Shown piece by piece: positions 22,213 through 33,616 of a stretch of DNA of 64,000 nt. Under the pieces are notes generated by a model, which saw nothing but the letters and a program-made list of their open reading frames with translations, ran no database searches and was not told the origin of the DNA. This DNA comes from Molossus alvarezi (lineage: Eukaryota; Chordata; Mammalia; Chiroptera; Molossidae). Both the position numbers and the translations under genes were made by a program. The stretch is from positions 2,914,001 to 2,978,000 of the forward strand of contig CM073899.1 of assembly GCA_037176705.1 (NCBI GenBank), written 5' to 3'. The first letter of the stretch is position 1. Each line of letters opens with the position of its first letter.

Positions 22213-22446
22213 GGACTCTGGCCGGGTGGCTCAGCTGTTGACGCGTCATCCTGATACACCAAGGTTGCAGGTTCGATCCGCAGTCAGGGCACATGCAAGA
22301 ATCAATCAGCGAATACACAGATAAGTGGAACAACAAATTGGTGTTTTTCTCTCTCTTTTTTCCTCTCCCTCCTTCCCTTCCTCCCTCCCTCCTTCTCTTC
22401 TTCCCTACTTCATTTTCTCTCTCTCTGAAAAGCAATTAATAACTAT
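22213..22446 (+). mobile_element. Ves-like SINE, divergent body
   Basis: tRNA-like head (ctggccgggtggctcagctg, gcaggttcgatccgcagtca) followed by a body unlike the two main classes: atgcaagaatcaatcagcga and caacaaattggtgtttttct. It then runs into a long (CTCC)n/(TC)n tract. Target duplication GGATTAATA (22204-22212 / 22447-22455). Probably a third subfamily. Confidence 0.85.
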
Positions 22447-22455
22447 GGATTAATA

Positions 22456-23650
22456 AAAGTATACACTTAGCATCTGGTGTGTTAGAAAATGGACTTACAT
22501 CCTTCTTCCTGTGTGACCCCCACCCAGTGAAGTTCATCATTTTCTCACAATCTGCGAGTGATGTTTTTCTAATGTGCATTTTCTGAAAATCACACCCATC
22601 TGTCAATATGAATCGCACATCAGTGGCCATTGTCGTAGAAAAGGAAAGCTAATAGTCTCCTATTTTTATTCATTTTAATCTCTTTCTGATAGTCTTACTT
22701 TTATTCTATTCGTATTTCACTACAGTGAGTTTCCCAGGAGAAAGTTTGCTAAAGGTGGCCTCTCGCCACAGGCGGCGGCTCAGGGGTCACTCGCGTGTGT
22801 CTCAGACACCTGCTGCCTGGGTCTGTGCAAGGAGAGGTGAAGGGAGGGGCGGGGGGAGGCCACGCTGTGGCTGATTACTGCATAGCACAGTTAGATCACC
22901 TATTATTTCTAAATGTTTGTCCCTTTCATTATGATTTGGGACACAGTTGATGCACAGACATATCTAAGACTCAATCATCAATATTTACATTAGGATTAGA
23001 AATCTAACAGCTTAAACAGTTGCTGAGCCCAGAATGCATTTGCCAAGCAGAAGGGTTACAGGTCTCATGTGCCGCCTTCCTGGGATTATAACTAGAGTTA
23101 GGCCGCCGTTCTCCTCCCTGCACCAGATGGTCTCTGCTCTCCAAGGAAGGGACACCTCCTACCTGTGGGCACATTTCTGGTTAAACCAGAGCCTGGGAAC
23201 ACTGAGTTGTGCGGGGCCCGTGCCCTCGCAGAGCTGTGTGCCCCTGTACAAAACACGTGGGGAACAGAGAGGCGCGTGCTGTACACGGCTAACGAACACC
23301 TACCGCTGGGGTGCCTGAGGAATACCCTTAACTACTGGCCTGAGCGCGCGTGTGTGGTACACAGACTGTTTGGGTCGTTATTGTCGTAGGAGATGCATTG
23401 ATTTTCTGTTATGAACACATTTCCTTCTCATTCACTCGAGAAGAATGAAACCTGAAGCATGTCTGTTGATACCCTCAGACATCAACCTCAGACTCGGCTG
23501 GCGCCAACGAAGTGCGCGAGGAAGGGCCATTTAAAGGCGAGTGCAAGTGGGTAGAACCTGCAGCATTAGTCACTGCTCGGTTGCCACTCGGAGACTGCTC
23601 ACCTGAGACCCACCGCGGGCAAGAACAGAGACTCCTCTTCCTCACGTGAC
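22456..23650. other. Gene-free DNA
   Basis: Apparently unique. Short frames on both strands around 23034-23318 shadow each other. Confidence 0.4.
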
Positions 23651-23654
23651 CACC

Positions 23655-23990
23655 GACTTCACTCAATCAACATCTATCGAGCATCATTTTAGACCGAATG
23701 CAACTTAAGAGATAGAAACGCAAAGATAAGCAGGATTATACGTCATGTGTGCTGATTACACATAAGAGCTACTGGTCAGGACAGACATTAACTGCCACAC
23801 GGAGAAGCGTAGACTTCGACCTGTGACGAGTGCCGTGGCCCACAGAGGTGGGACCGAGTGGGTGGACCAAGGGCCGAGTGGGTGGACCAAGGGCCACAGG
23901 AGAAGGCTTCTCTGAGCAGGTGGCAGTTAAGCCCCGTATGAACGAGGAGCAGACACTGAACACACAGAGCGCAGAGGATGACGTGGGAAA
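23655..23990 (-). repeat. L2 LINE remnant with a 20-bp duplication
   Basis: actcaatcaacatctatcga and ggagaaggcttctctgagca..gtggcagttaagcccc follow the antisense L2 3' region and adjacent coding part. A local duplication of gggccgagtgggtggaccaa (about 23863-23902) lies inside it. Confidence 0.5.
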
Positions 23991-23994
23991 TTCA

Positions 23995-24118
23995 GCGTGG
24001 CCGAGTGGCGTGGCGGTGGGTGTCGTTCTGTGCACTGAAGGGCTAGGGTCCGATCCCCGCTCAGGGCGGGTTTCTCTCTCCCTTCCTCTCCCCAAGCATG
24101 TCCTCAGGTAAGAGTTAA
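23995..24118 (+). mobile_element. Ves SINE fragment, hairpin-tailed class
   Basis: Truncated, internally deleted copy: gtggccgagtggcgtggcgg, gtccgatccccgctcagggc, (TC)n, then catgtcctcaggtaagagtt. The hairpin stem is decayed on its 3' side. Confidence 0.7.
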
Positions 24119-25091
24119 ACAAACAAACACACAGTGAATTGCCAGGGGACCTCCTATTCAAATCTCCTCATTTATCAGACACACTAGAAATTAAATGTGA
24201 AAGAAATTAAGTGTTGATTCTGCCCACAAAAACATTTCAACTCACAGTCCACAAACTACCTGAGAGCAGAGTAGACAAACACTATTTTAAGAAAGGAATT
24301 GCCTATTGTTCAATTTTTCTCCTTTTCTACATTTCCTTGGACTCATTTTCCCATGCAACATTTACAGTGGGTTTTTTCTTTTATTCCTGTTTGTTTTAAG
24401 ATAATTTATGGACATGTTTTCGTCATCCAAGGGGAGTCAAACAGAATAACGAACCTTTTCTGACAGACACCGGCGCCGGCGGGAGTGGTGAGGAGCGGCA
24501 AGAGGAAGCATATTCTGAGGCCTGGTGCTCGGGGCTCACAAAAGCGCGGTGTTGGGATGGTAATTGGATTTCTGAGCGTTGCTTCTGAGAATAGCCTGCT
24601 TAAATCATTGAAAAGGAAATCGTTGCAGAGAAGAAGGAGTGAAGAGTCGCCGGGCTGGCTGAGTACTTACAAGACAAAAATATCAGCAACAATGGAGACC
24701 CGGTGTAGTGCTGTTGAGATTTGACATCTTTACAAACTCGATATTGTAGCTGCAGTTTTGATCTTTATTCCTTGGCTGAATGAAACCCCAATGCATTGGG
24801 GCCCATCTCTAAAGAGGGCTGAAGTGAATGAGACCTTTTAAACGCGTTCAGAGCAAAAACACGGCCTTTTCCCTGAAGACAACATTATACTTCTGTATGA
24901 AAAATAGATGTGGACAGGTATACATCTCTATTTTTAGGTGTTTTTTTTCTTCACATGTATGCTGAGGCATTTGAATTACTATTTTTAAAATGTAAGGAGA
25001 GCCCCATGGCCCCGAGTGTCTGTGGACATAGTGTCTGGACAGACAGGAGGCATTTTAACATGATTTAGCTTGTCCGGGAGTCAGGCACTGG
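24119..25091. other. Gene-free DNA
   Basis: Apparently unique. A small CpG-bearing patch lies at 24470-24560. Confidence 0.4.
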
Positions 25092-25253
25092 CAGGGCGGG
25101 GTGGGGGGCACGGCCTGTGAGCACCTCCAGTCCCATCCCCATCAGCAGGGCGGGGGGAGGGGCACAGCCTGTGAGCACCTCCAGTCCCATCCCCATCAGC
25201 AGGGCGGGGGGAGGGGCACAGCCTGTGAGCACCTCCAGTCCCATCCCCATCAG
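25092..25253 (+). repeat. Minisatellite, three 54-bp units
   Basis: Three units of cagggcggggggaggggcac / agcctgtgagcacctccagt / cccatccccatcag. Units 2 and 3 are almost identical. The G-rich start of each unit (GGGCGGGGGGAGGGG) could form a G-quadruplex. Confidence 0.93.
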
Positions 25254-26403
25254 CAGCGTCAGGGACGCGCCCTCTCTGGGCTAGTGGACTTTAAGGCACA
25301 CCCAGCCCGCTTTGTAGCAACACGGTCCTTCATGTGCAAACGTCTCTATCCTTTATTTGCTCACAGGTCCATGCTCACAGGTGCATATAAATACACACTG
25401 TATCCATCCCAGGAAGGAACTCAGAACAGAACATGTATAAATGGGGAGTTCCCTTTAATGACATGGTTACCATGGCACCCGCTCCTTGGAGTCCCCTAAT
25501 TTATCCCACACACTGGCACTAACTGTGAAGGAAATCGCGTGCTGGTTGAGCCTGCGAAAGCATTGAGTCACTATCCATAAGCCCTTGAGGGAGGCTAAAC
25601 CCTCCCAGGGAGGCCCTGCCTATGGTTTCCTTTTCTCTCTTTACAGACACTGTCTGGTCTTTGTGCATGAAGCTTGTGGATGTCAGGGACACAGGTGACC
25701 CTCTTCCTCCCCAACTGAATTGTGTCCTTGCTCCCACCCCAGATTTTAGCATTTTCTCTAACACATGCCGGAGACGGACACACAGAACAGAGACTTGGCA
25801 CATTTGCTGGGGACGTACCCCCTGCTGGGCAGCTTTCCGGTCACCTGAATCTGCACTTGGTGTGTCCTGCAGTTCACAGAGACGGCCTGGCCGCGGAGGT
25901 GCCAGCGCCCCCGGCCGGTGCAGGCCGGGCCTGTCTGACTCGGAGGGTGCTCCCCCTGCGGGCAGGCCCATATTTGAAGCAGGAGTTCTGTTTGGAGATC
26001 ATTTTGTCTTCGGGGGATGTCAGCGCTATCTGGAGATTCTTTTATGTGCATGCTCGGCCATGAAGTTGAAATGCAAATGTCCTCATTTTGTTCAAAGAGA
26101 GGAAAGAAGGTCACCGGTCACCACGTCATGATGGGGGCCGCGCATTGTCCCAGTGGCCTCGAGACCTGGCTCTCGACACAGTGAGAACGTGGCCCCGTGG
26201 TTTCCTTCCAGCAAAACTCGGAGTCTCTCAGGGAAGGTCTCAGGAAGGCAAGTGTCGAAATCAGAACGGCTTTATCTCTGACCTGTCGTCCCAGGCCGTG
26301 GTCTGGGAGCCTCGGGAACCAGCACCGTTACTGACTAGAAGCGAACATTCGAATACAATTTTCTCTTTTCCCCAAAGAATATGTTTGTGCTCCCTTACTT
26401 CTC
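25254..26403. other. Gene-free DNA
   Basis: The 150-169 residue frames at 25519-26131 overlap on opposite strands with no domain, so I regard them as chance. No repeat recognised. Confidence 0.4.
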
Positions 26404-26419
26404 AAAAATACTCTGTGGT

Positions 26420-26618
26420 GCCCGGCCTGTGTGGCTCACTGGACTGAACGTCCTGTGGACGAGGTCCCGGTTTGATTCCCGGTCAGGGAATGTGCCCGGG
26501 TTGCGGGTTCAATCCCCAGTAGGGGGCGTGCAGGAGGCGACCAATGGATGTTTCTCTCTCATCCATGTTTCTATCTCTCTCTCCCTTCCTCCCTCTCTAA
26601 AAATCAATAAAAACATTA
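26420..26618 (+). mobile_element. Ves SINE, standard class
   Basis: Full-length copy with 16-bp target duplication AAAAATACTCTGTGGT (26404-26419) / AAAAATACTCCGAGGT (26619-26634), two mismatches. Confidence 0.94.
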
Positions 26619-26634
26619 AAAAATACTCCGAGGT

Positions 26635-27380
26635 ATAAACGCAAACCATTTGGCTGTGGAAGAAACCATGTTAAGTACATAGACATAGATGTGCTCTTTA
26701 AAATAGAATGATAATAGTTTTAATTTCTTAAATAGTGTGAGCAATATGTATTTTAAAAATCTCCCCTCCAGATAGATTCAGAATATACTAGGAAAAGTAG
26801 GTCAGTTACTACCTTTCAGAGCAGATTATGGTGATGAGGAAAAGTGTGCCCCCCTGTGACCTGTTATAACTGGGGGCCATTCCATCCCCTTCCCCCCGCC
26901 TGCCCCCTGAGCTGGGACAGCGTCAGCCACATCATCCGGGCAGCGAGCCAGAGCTCACATTACCCAGCGGGGCCTCAGGGGGGCCCTCCCCTTCCTGTGC
27001 CAGCCTCGCCAGGCAGCCAGCCCTCTCCTGCAAAGCAGGCGTTCACGCTCAGCTCGTAAACGTTGCAGTAAGGACCAGCTGGCCGACGTGTGACCGGCAC
27101 GTACGACGCCCTGTACGTGTGCCCACCACCCTCACCTTCGCACACATTGGCACAGCTCCCCTCACAGCAACCTGGGCAGGTGTGCCTGTGCGGCCACCTC
27201 CCGGTGTCTATGGGGACCCTGGGGGCATAGGGCGAGTCTCAGGGCGGAGAAGCGCTGGGTGCCAGGCATCTGGCTCCACAGCCGAAGGACCAACCCAGGT
27301 GACTGACTCCCGCCACCTGCAATGCACCATGTTTACTGTTTAACTCTCTCTAGGTGGTCCTGTATCTATACATCAGCTAG
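26635..27380. other. Gene-free DNA, GC-rich after 26880
   Basis: Apparently unique. No gene recognised. Confidence 0.4.
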
Positions 27381-27384
27381 GTGT

Positions 27385-27620
27385 TCAAGGAGTCCCCTCA
27401 GAATAGTTGCAACCCTAACCCCAGGACCGGCGCTGTGCCCTTATTTGGGAGGAGGGTCCTCACAGGTGTAAGGATAGACAGGGGCCCCGTCCAGGGTAAC
27501 TGGTGTCCTTGTGCAGAGATGGAACACAGAGGAGGCAGCTTGTGGAGGAAGCAGAGACGGCGAGCAGCTGCCACAAAGGAGCCCCCGGGGCCCAGCCACA
27601 TGCTGAAAGGGTGACGCAGA
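27385..27620 (+). repeat. MLT1-like LTR remnant
   Basis: accctaaccccaggaccggc, gcccttatttgggaggaggg and aactggtgtccttgtgcaga follow the order of old MLT1-type LTRs. Recognised by eye and diverged. Confidence 0.45.
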
Positions 27621-27793
27621 CCCAGGAGCTCAGGGGGAGTCCTGAGCACAGATCTGGAACATGTGGGTGCCGGGGCTCCGGGACCATGGCTCCTGCAGCC
27701 TTAAGGCACCAGGCCGTTGCTGTGTGGTCGCTTGTCCTGGACGCTCGGGGACTATATGTGATGTTCACCTAACACTTATATACTATTGTATGT

Positions 27794-27813
27794 ACACACA
27801 CACACACACACAC
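27794..27813. repeat. (CA)n microsatellite
   Basis: About ten CA dinucleotides. Confidence 0.9.
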
Positions 27814-28024
27814 TTGTGAGCAAAGTGTCAGGTGTAATAATCACTCAGAAAACATGCGTTCCTGCTTTTTCATAAGTCACTAGTATAGGGATCTGTGCTC
27901 TGGGAAATTTTGTTTTGATTGTTGGAAGTATTACAGATGTCTCCCCTTGGCTCCTCGATGGGGACCTTCTCCAGTGCTTTCGTATGGACATCTTCTGTGC
28001 ACAGCTGTGTCCACCTCCTCTTCT

Positions 28025-28190
28025 TAAGACACCGACCATGTTGAATTCGGACCCACCCTCATAACTACATTTACCCTTAGTTACCTTATGAGAGGCCCTG
28101 TCTCCACACAGTCACCTTCTGATGCCCTGGGGATTGGGCCTTCAACATATAAATTTGAGGGGGACACAATTCGACCCAAAACAGAAGGCG
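28025..28190 (-). repeat. MLT1-like LTR remnant, opposite orientation
   Basis: ccttagttaccttatgagag, gccctgtctccacacagtca, ttcaacatataaatttgagg and ggacacaattcgacccaaaa match the antisense start of an MLT1-type LTR. It lies inverted relative to 27385-27620. Confidence 0.5.
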
Positions 28191-28445
28191 TGGAATAGCT
28201 TGTGTCTGCACAGACTTTCTGCTGAGGGCCATCTAATTAGAAACCCTGTGAGCCATTTCAGTGTAGAATGGATACAACGTAGAATGGATACAAGTAGCTA
28301 ACACTTTGCTGTACAAGCAAATGGAGCACCATGACAACCTGGTCAAAGAGTGTCAGTAATGCAATGGTTGGTCCATATGTTAATTTTCTTGAGATAAGAA
28401 AAGGATGTGATTAACTTACTGGAGAGATTTTAGGTCTGGTTTTTC

Positions 28446-28697
28446 TCTTTTTTTTTATCCTCACCCGAGGACATTTTGTTTTTTTTTTTTTTTGCATATA
28501 TCTTCAGATGGAGCGAGAGGGAGAGAGAGAGAAACATCGATGTAAGAGAGACACATCAACTGGTTGCCATCCACACAACCCCAACCGGGGCTGGGGACAA
28601 ACTGCAACCGAAGTACGTGCCCTTAGCGGGAACCGAACCCGGGTCTCTCCAGACCGCAGACCGACGCTCTAACCGCTGAGCCAAACTGGCTAGGGCT
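28446..28697 (-). mobile_element. Ves SINE, hairpin-tailed class
   Basis: Antisense copy with perfect 13-bp target duplication GGTCTGGTTTTTC (28433-28445 / 28698-28710). The hairpin reads CCTCGGGTGAGG on the element strand. Confidence 0.95.
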
Positions 28698-28744
28698 GGT
28701 CTGGTTTTTCTTGACATTTATTTTGTTTTTTTGTTTTGTTTTAA

Positions 28745-28951
28745 ATTCTTACCCGAGGACATTTTTACCACTTATCTTCAGATAAAGTGAGAGGGAGGAA
28801 GGGGATACAGAGAGAGACAGAAAGAGAGAAACATTGATTTGTTATTCATTGGTTCATTGGTTGCATCTTGTATGTGTCCTGACCCAAGATTGAACCCATA
28901 ACCTTGGCGTCTGGGGATGATGCTCCAACCATTGAGCTTCCCAGCCAGGTG
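28745..28951 (-). mobile_element. Ves SINE, old hairpin-tailed or related copy
   Basis: Antisense. It begins cttacccgaggacattttta (hairpin decayed to CCTCGGGTAAG), followed by a (GA)n tract and a divergent head ending ccattgagcttcccagccag. It lies 34 bp from the younger copy at 28446-28697 in the same orientation. Confidence 0.75.
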
Positions 28952-29935
28952 AATGTTTGTATTCCTATCACCCTTTTCGGGGGCTGTGTTCCTGTGGGCT
29001 GCTCTGTCTTCTGTACTTTTTTTTCCATCATGGAGGCTAGATAAACTGTGATTGATATTTTGTTGTTTTTCATATATTGTGATTTTATTTTGACTATAGT
29101 TCCCATTTGAGTTATGTTCCTGATTTTAATCATTAAAATACGGATGACTATATGCAACCAAATTTAATAACGTTTCTGTTCCTTATGGTCACACGTAAGA
29201 CAAATGTGTTTGAAAATGTGTTAATATTTGGATTCCTTTGCAATTAAAACATTCATTTGCTCAGCTCTGCTGGCTTTATGCTTGATCATCCTTTACTCGT
29301 GCCGATGACCTTCCCTGCTCAGCCTGAACCTCAGACACGTTAAAGGTAGGCGATGCGTACCGCTATGTGCCGTCATGATTCCTTCCAGAAACAAATTTTA
29401 AGTCAGTACAGGAATATAATAGGATCTCTATTAACTTACACTATCTCTGAGCTGTGTTATTTTATATGCGTAAATCATTATAATTAAGGCAGAATAGAGG
29501 AGCTCACTATGAAATTTTAGGAGAGAGAAAATGCTTACACCATTTCATATATTAACGACTTCAGAGTTTTAGGTAGATAATAATTTGGAGTATCCCGTTG
29601 GCCCAAACTAGTAATGGTATTTTCATAACTTTGCAGACCTACTTTCTTCAAGGATTGAAATAAAAAAGATGCATTTGTGAAAGGTCACCGTGACTGGAAA
29701 ATATTGGCATGTCCCTCACGCTGATGGAGAGAGAATAGTGAAGTGATTGACATGAGCCTGAATTCATATTCTGGCTTTTAAAAAAACATCCATGGCTTCT
29801 GAGAAAAGGAGATACAAAGTTTCTACTTCACATGGGGAGGCGTGGGGGTTGAATGAGACAGTGGAACTGGACCGGGCTGGGAACACAGGTGCCCTCCTGA
29901 TGACCTTCTGTCTTTTCCAACCTCTGGCAAATGCA
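28952..29935. other. Gene-free AT-rich DNA
   Basis: Apparently unique. No gene recognised. Confidence 0.4.
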
Positions 29936-29959
29936 CCTTCTGCCGTGGTTTTATTTTTG

Positions 29960-30225
29960 CAGGAATGCTGTATAAACATAATGGACTGTATGTCATCTTT
30001 TTAAATCCTGCTTTTTTCACTTGGCATTTGAGGTTCAGCCATTTTCCCTTGTATCAATAACGCCGCGTAGAATTTCATTGTACGGATGATCCACAGTGTG
30101 TTCACCTGTTCCCGATGGAGGGATTTTCAACTTGTTTCCAGTTTCGGGTGATTCTGAGCAGAGCCACTATAAATATCCTAGTGATTTTGTTTCTCATTGA
30201 ACTCGGTCACATTTCTAGGAGGCTC
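29960..30225 (-). mobile_element. Ancient L1M 3' portion
   Basis: cttttttcacttggcatttg, atttcattgtacggatgatc, ttgtttccagtttcgggtga and cactataaatatcctagtga follow the antisense end of old mammalian L1 ORF2/3' UTR. Strongly diverged. Confidence 0.6.
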
Positions 30226-30239
30226 CTGGGTGGGTGGTA

Positions 30240-31560
30240 AGTGCTCACAGCATAGCAAACCAGGTCTGTGAGGTCATCCTACAACTTTGCCTCCTCGCCA
30301 GGAGTAAGTGGGAGCATCAGTCCCTGCACATTTTTGCCCCCACTTAGCATTTTCGGGGTTCTGTGTGCTTTGCCATTCTCAGGGTTATGCACTGGCCATG
30401 GATTTTTTCAGTAAGAAAAAGTATATTTTCTCCAAGGATATTAAAGTGTGGAACAGCTTCAAACTAACGTGCAATTACAGATCTGCACGTCTTCTGTCTC
30501 GGAGAATCTCCTGTCGGCCGCTTTCTCCAGACGGGCAGGGAGGGCTTGTCCGGTTTCCGCATGTCAGAAGGCCCTGGGAGCCCTCGAGCACCCCACCTTC
30601 CTCAGGGAAGGGCCTCGTGCCAAGTGGCAAGTGGCTTTTCAGAATTACCGTGGGGGAACCCTGAACACAGGCATCCGCGCATTTAAGAGAGAGGCTGCCA
30701 TCCAGCCCAGCGCCAGAATGGGGCACCTCCGCTTATTGGTCAACACAGATCAGAAAATTAAATTAGTTTTGATGTCGATGACGAGAGGGCCCAAGAGAGA
30801 TTTGCAAGATCAGGTTTGGAGACTCAAAATAACCTTTATTTTTGAGCAAGCTACAATAACTCATTCTTTCTTAGTTTGAGCTCTTCCTTAAACATGGGCA
30901 GCAATGTGTCCAGTCTCTGGAACAGGAATACGTGGTTTTATCGTCAGTATTTTTCCTCATGTTTGCCATCCACCCAATAGCTGCTCCAGACAAATTTAAG
31001 ATACTTCAGAAGAATATTTAGCACATAGTTACTAACGGAAGACAACTAGCCTCTGCTTCTTTCTTTGTAGCACGTTAGTAGAACAATAGATTTGACTGTA
31101 TCATGCGTGTGTTTGTGTCCTTCACATCATAATTCTAGTCCTGTTTGGGAAATACATCATTTTAAGATGCGTTTTCTCCTCTTCCAGCTAGATAAACTGA
31201 AATAGAGGGGAGTTGACTGCTGATATTTAATACTAATTTATATTTTCTTATCAATAATGGATTATGCTATAAAATTCACAGCTTCCCATATAGTCAGGGT
31301 CAATTTACCTTCATTTCATTTATTCAGAATGTGTTTGAATTAATTGAAAAACATGGGCTCCCTCTTGTGACAAATCAATGATTTAAAAAAATTTTTGATG
31401 CCAAACAAAATAATCTATGCCCTTTTAATCATTTTTAAATAATATTATATATATATATAATTATTTAATTAAGATCATTCTTTCCTCTGATAATTAATTC
31501 TTCCAGTTTTTTAAAAAAACAGTACTAACATTTAATGCTAATTTGTGTTAAAAACTGTAT
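30240..31560. other. Gene-free DNA
   Basis: Apparently unique. Overlapping 118- and 143-residue frames near 30308-30879 have no domain. A short (TA)n lies near 31446. Confidence 0.4.
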
Positions 31561-31568
31561 ATATTTTA

Positions 31569-32573
31569 ATTTTTTTCAATATTTATTAATTTATTTTTGT
31601 TACAGATGTTTCTCCTTTTTTCCACCTAGACACCCTCCTCCCCATCTCACCCCCACTCCAGCATTGTTGTCTGTGTCCATTGGTCATGCATACATGCATA
31701 TAAGTTCTTTGGTTCATCCCATCCATCCCTCCCACCCCGCTACTCTAAGGTTTGTCAGTCTGAGCCATACTCCTTTTTTGTCTCTCAGTCTATTTCATTC
31801 ATCAGCCCACCTTGTTCATTATATTATACAAATAAATGAGATCATGTGGTATTTGTCTTTCTCTGATTGGCGTATTTTACTTAGTATAATACTCTCCAGG
31901 TCCCTCCATGTCATCTCAAAGGATAAGAGATTTTTCTTTCTTACAGCTGCACAGTGTTCCATTGTGTATATGTACCACAGCTTTTTTATCCACTCATCTA
32001 CTGATGGACACTTGGGCTGTTTCCAGATCTTAGCTATTGTAAATAGTGCTGCTATGAACATGGGGGTACATATATTCTTTCTGATTGGTGTTTCAGGCTT
32101 CTTAGGGTATATTCCTAGAAGTGGGATCACTGGGTCAAATGGCAGTTCCATTTTTAATTCTTTGAGGAAACACCATAGTGTTTTCCACAGTGGCTGCACC
32201 AGTCTGCATTCCCACCAGCAGTGTACTAGAGTCCCCTTTTCTCCACACCCTCGCCAGCACTTGTTTGATGATTTGTTGGCAGCCATTCTGACAGGTGTGA
32301 GGTGATACCTCACAGTCGTTTGAATTTGCATCTCTTTGATGATTAGTGACGCTGAGCATTTTTTTGTGTCTCTTGGCCATTTGTATGTCCTGTTCGGAGA
32401 GGTGTCTATTTAGGTCCTCTACCTATTTTCTAATTGGATTCTTTGTCTTCCTTTTGTGGAGTTGCATGAGCACTCTATATATATTGGAAATTAACCCCTT
32501 ATCTGATGTATCATTGGCAATTATGCTCTCCCATACAGTGGGTTCCCTTTTCATTTTGATGGTTGTTTCTTTT
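31569..32573 (-). mobile_element. L1, 5'-truncated 1-kb copy
   Basis: It is closely related to copies A and B over the 3' UTR and the last ~250 codons of ORF2 ([47 protein letters not shown]). The homology stops at gtttctttt (32573), where copy A continues with gctgtgcagaagc. 5' truncation is typical of L1. I could not identify a convincing target duplication. Confidence 0.9.
31796..32573 (-). pseudogene. L1 ORF2 C-terminal fragment
   Basis: This codes the end of ORF2p including the cysteine cluster, but it is split by at least one frameshift (frames 31819-32331 and 32135-32380). It lacks endonuclease and catalytic RT. Dead on arrival. Confidence 0.85.
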
Positions 32574-32960
32574 AAAATATTGAATTTCAAAGTTGTGTTG
32601 AAAGTTTCAAAGACAGAGGGAAAACAGATTTGTTTTCCCTTGCGTGTGACACGTGATGTCAGGTGGGTCTGAAAACAACTCTGTGGGGAAATTAAATTGG
32701 TCCTTGTAACATTTGGAGTGACTGGCAGGCCATGCTTTGGACGTCATTCACTTTGTGTTCGGTGTGTTCCCTGTATTGGGGTTGCCTGCTCACATCCCCC
32801 AGACGCCTGGTGTTTCTCCTCATCTTGTTCTGCATACTCTTCATGGGGGTTGTTCCACAGTCCCCGAGGAAGCAGTGTGTACCCTGACCTCTGGGAACGT
32901 CCACCATGAGAGGGTCTAAGAAATAATACAAATGACAGTCATTTTTAAAATGAAAGATCA
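32574..32960. other. Gene-free DNA
   Basis: Unique-looking sequence between a truncated L1 and a minisatellite. Confidence 0.4.
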
Positions 32961-33616
32961 TGTGCTGTGCGTCCGTGTGCTGTGTGTGCATGTGCTGTGT
33001 GTGCATGTGCTGTGTGTCCGTGTGCTTTGTGTCCGTGTGCTGTGTGTGCATGTGCTGTGTGTGCATGTGCTGTGTGTCCGTGTGCTGTGTGTCCGTGTGC
33101 TGTGTGTCCGTGTGCTGTGTGTGCATGTGCTGTGCTTCCGTGTGCTGTGCTTCCGTGTGCTGGGTGTCCGTGTGCTGGGTGTGTCCATGTGCTGTGTGTC
33201 CGTGTGCTGGGTGTCCATGTGCTGTGTGTCCGTGTGCTGTGTGTCGTGTGCTGTGTGTCGTGTGCTGGGTGTCCGTGTGCTGGGTGTCCATGTGCTGTGT
33301 GTCCGTGTGCTGTGTGTCGTGTGCTGTGTGTCTTGTGCTGGGTGTCCATGTGCTCTGTGTGTGTGTGTGCTGTGCGTCCGTGTGCTGGGTGTCCATGTGC
33401 TGTGTGTCCGTGTGCTGTGTGTCGTGTGCTGTGTGTCGTGTGCTGGGTGTCCATGTGCTCTGTGTGTGTGTCCGTGTGCTGTGCGTCCGTGTGCTGTGTG
33501 TCCATGTGCTGTGTGTCCGTGTGCTGGGTGTCCGTGTGCTGTGCTTCTGTGTGCTGGGTGTGCATGTGCTCTGTGTGTGTGTGTGTGTGCTGTGTGTCCG
33601 TGTGCTGGGTGTGCAT
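32961..33616 (+). repeat. TG-rich minisatellite, ~44 units of 14-15 bp
   Basis: Units are GTGCTGTGTGTCCGT with common variants GTGCTGTGTGTGCAT, GTGCTGGGTGTCCAT and a 14-bp GTGCTGTGTGTCGT. Long stretches alternate purine and pyrimidine. All the 200-300 residue frames over it (Cys/Val-rich on plus, His/Thr/Gln-rich on minus) are by-products of the repeat. Confidence 0.96.

Noticed and set aside
25519..26131. Possible gene with 150-169 residue frames
   Set aside because: Frames on both strands shadow each other through GC-rich DNA. No recognised domain.
30308..30879. Possible exon (118- and 143-residue plus frames)
   Set aside because: Two overlapping frames, a third on the other strand, no domain and no splice context I could trust.
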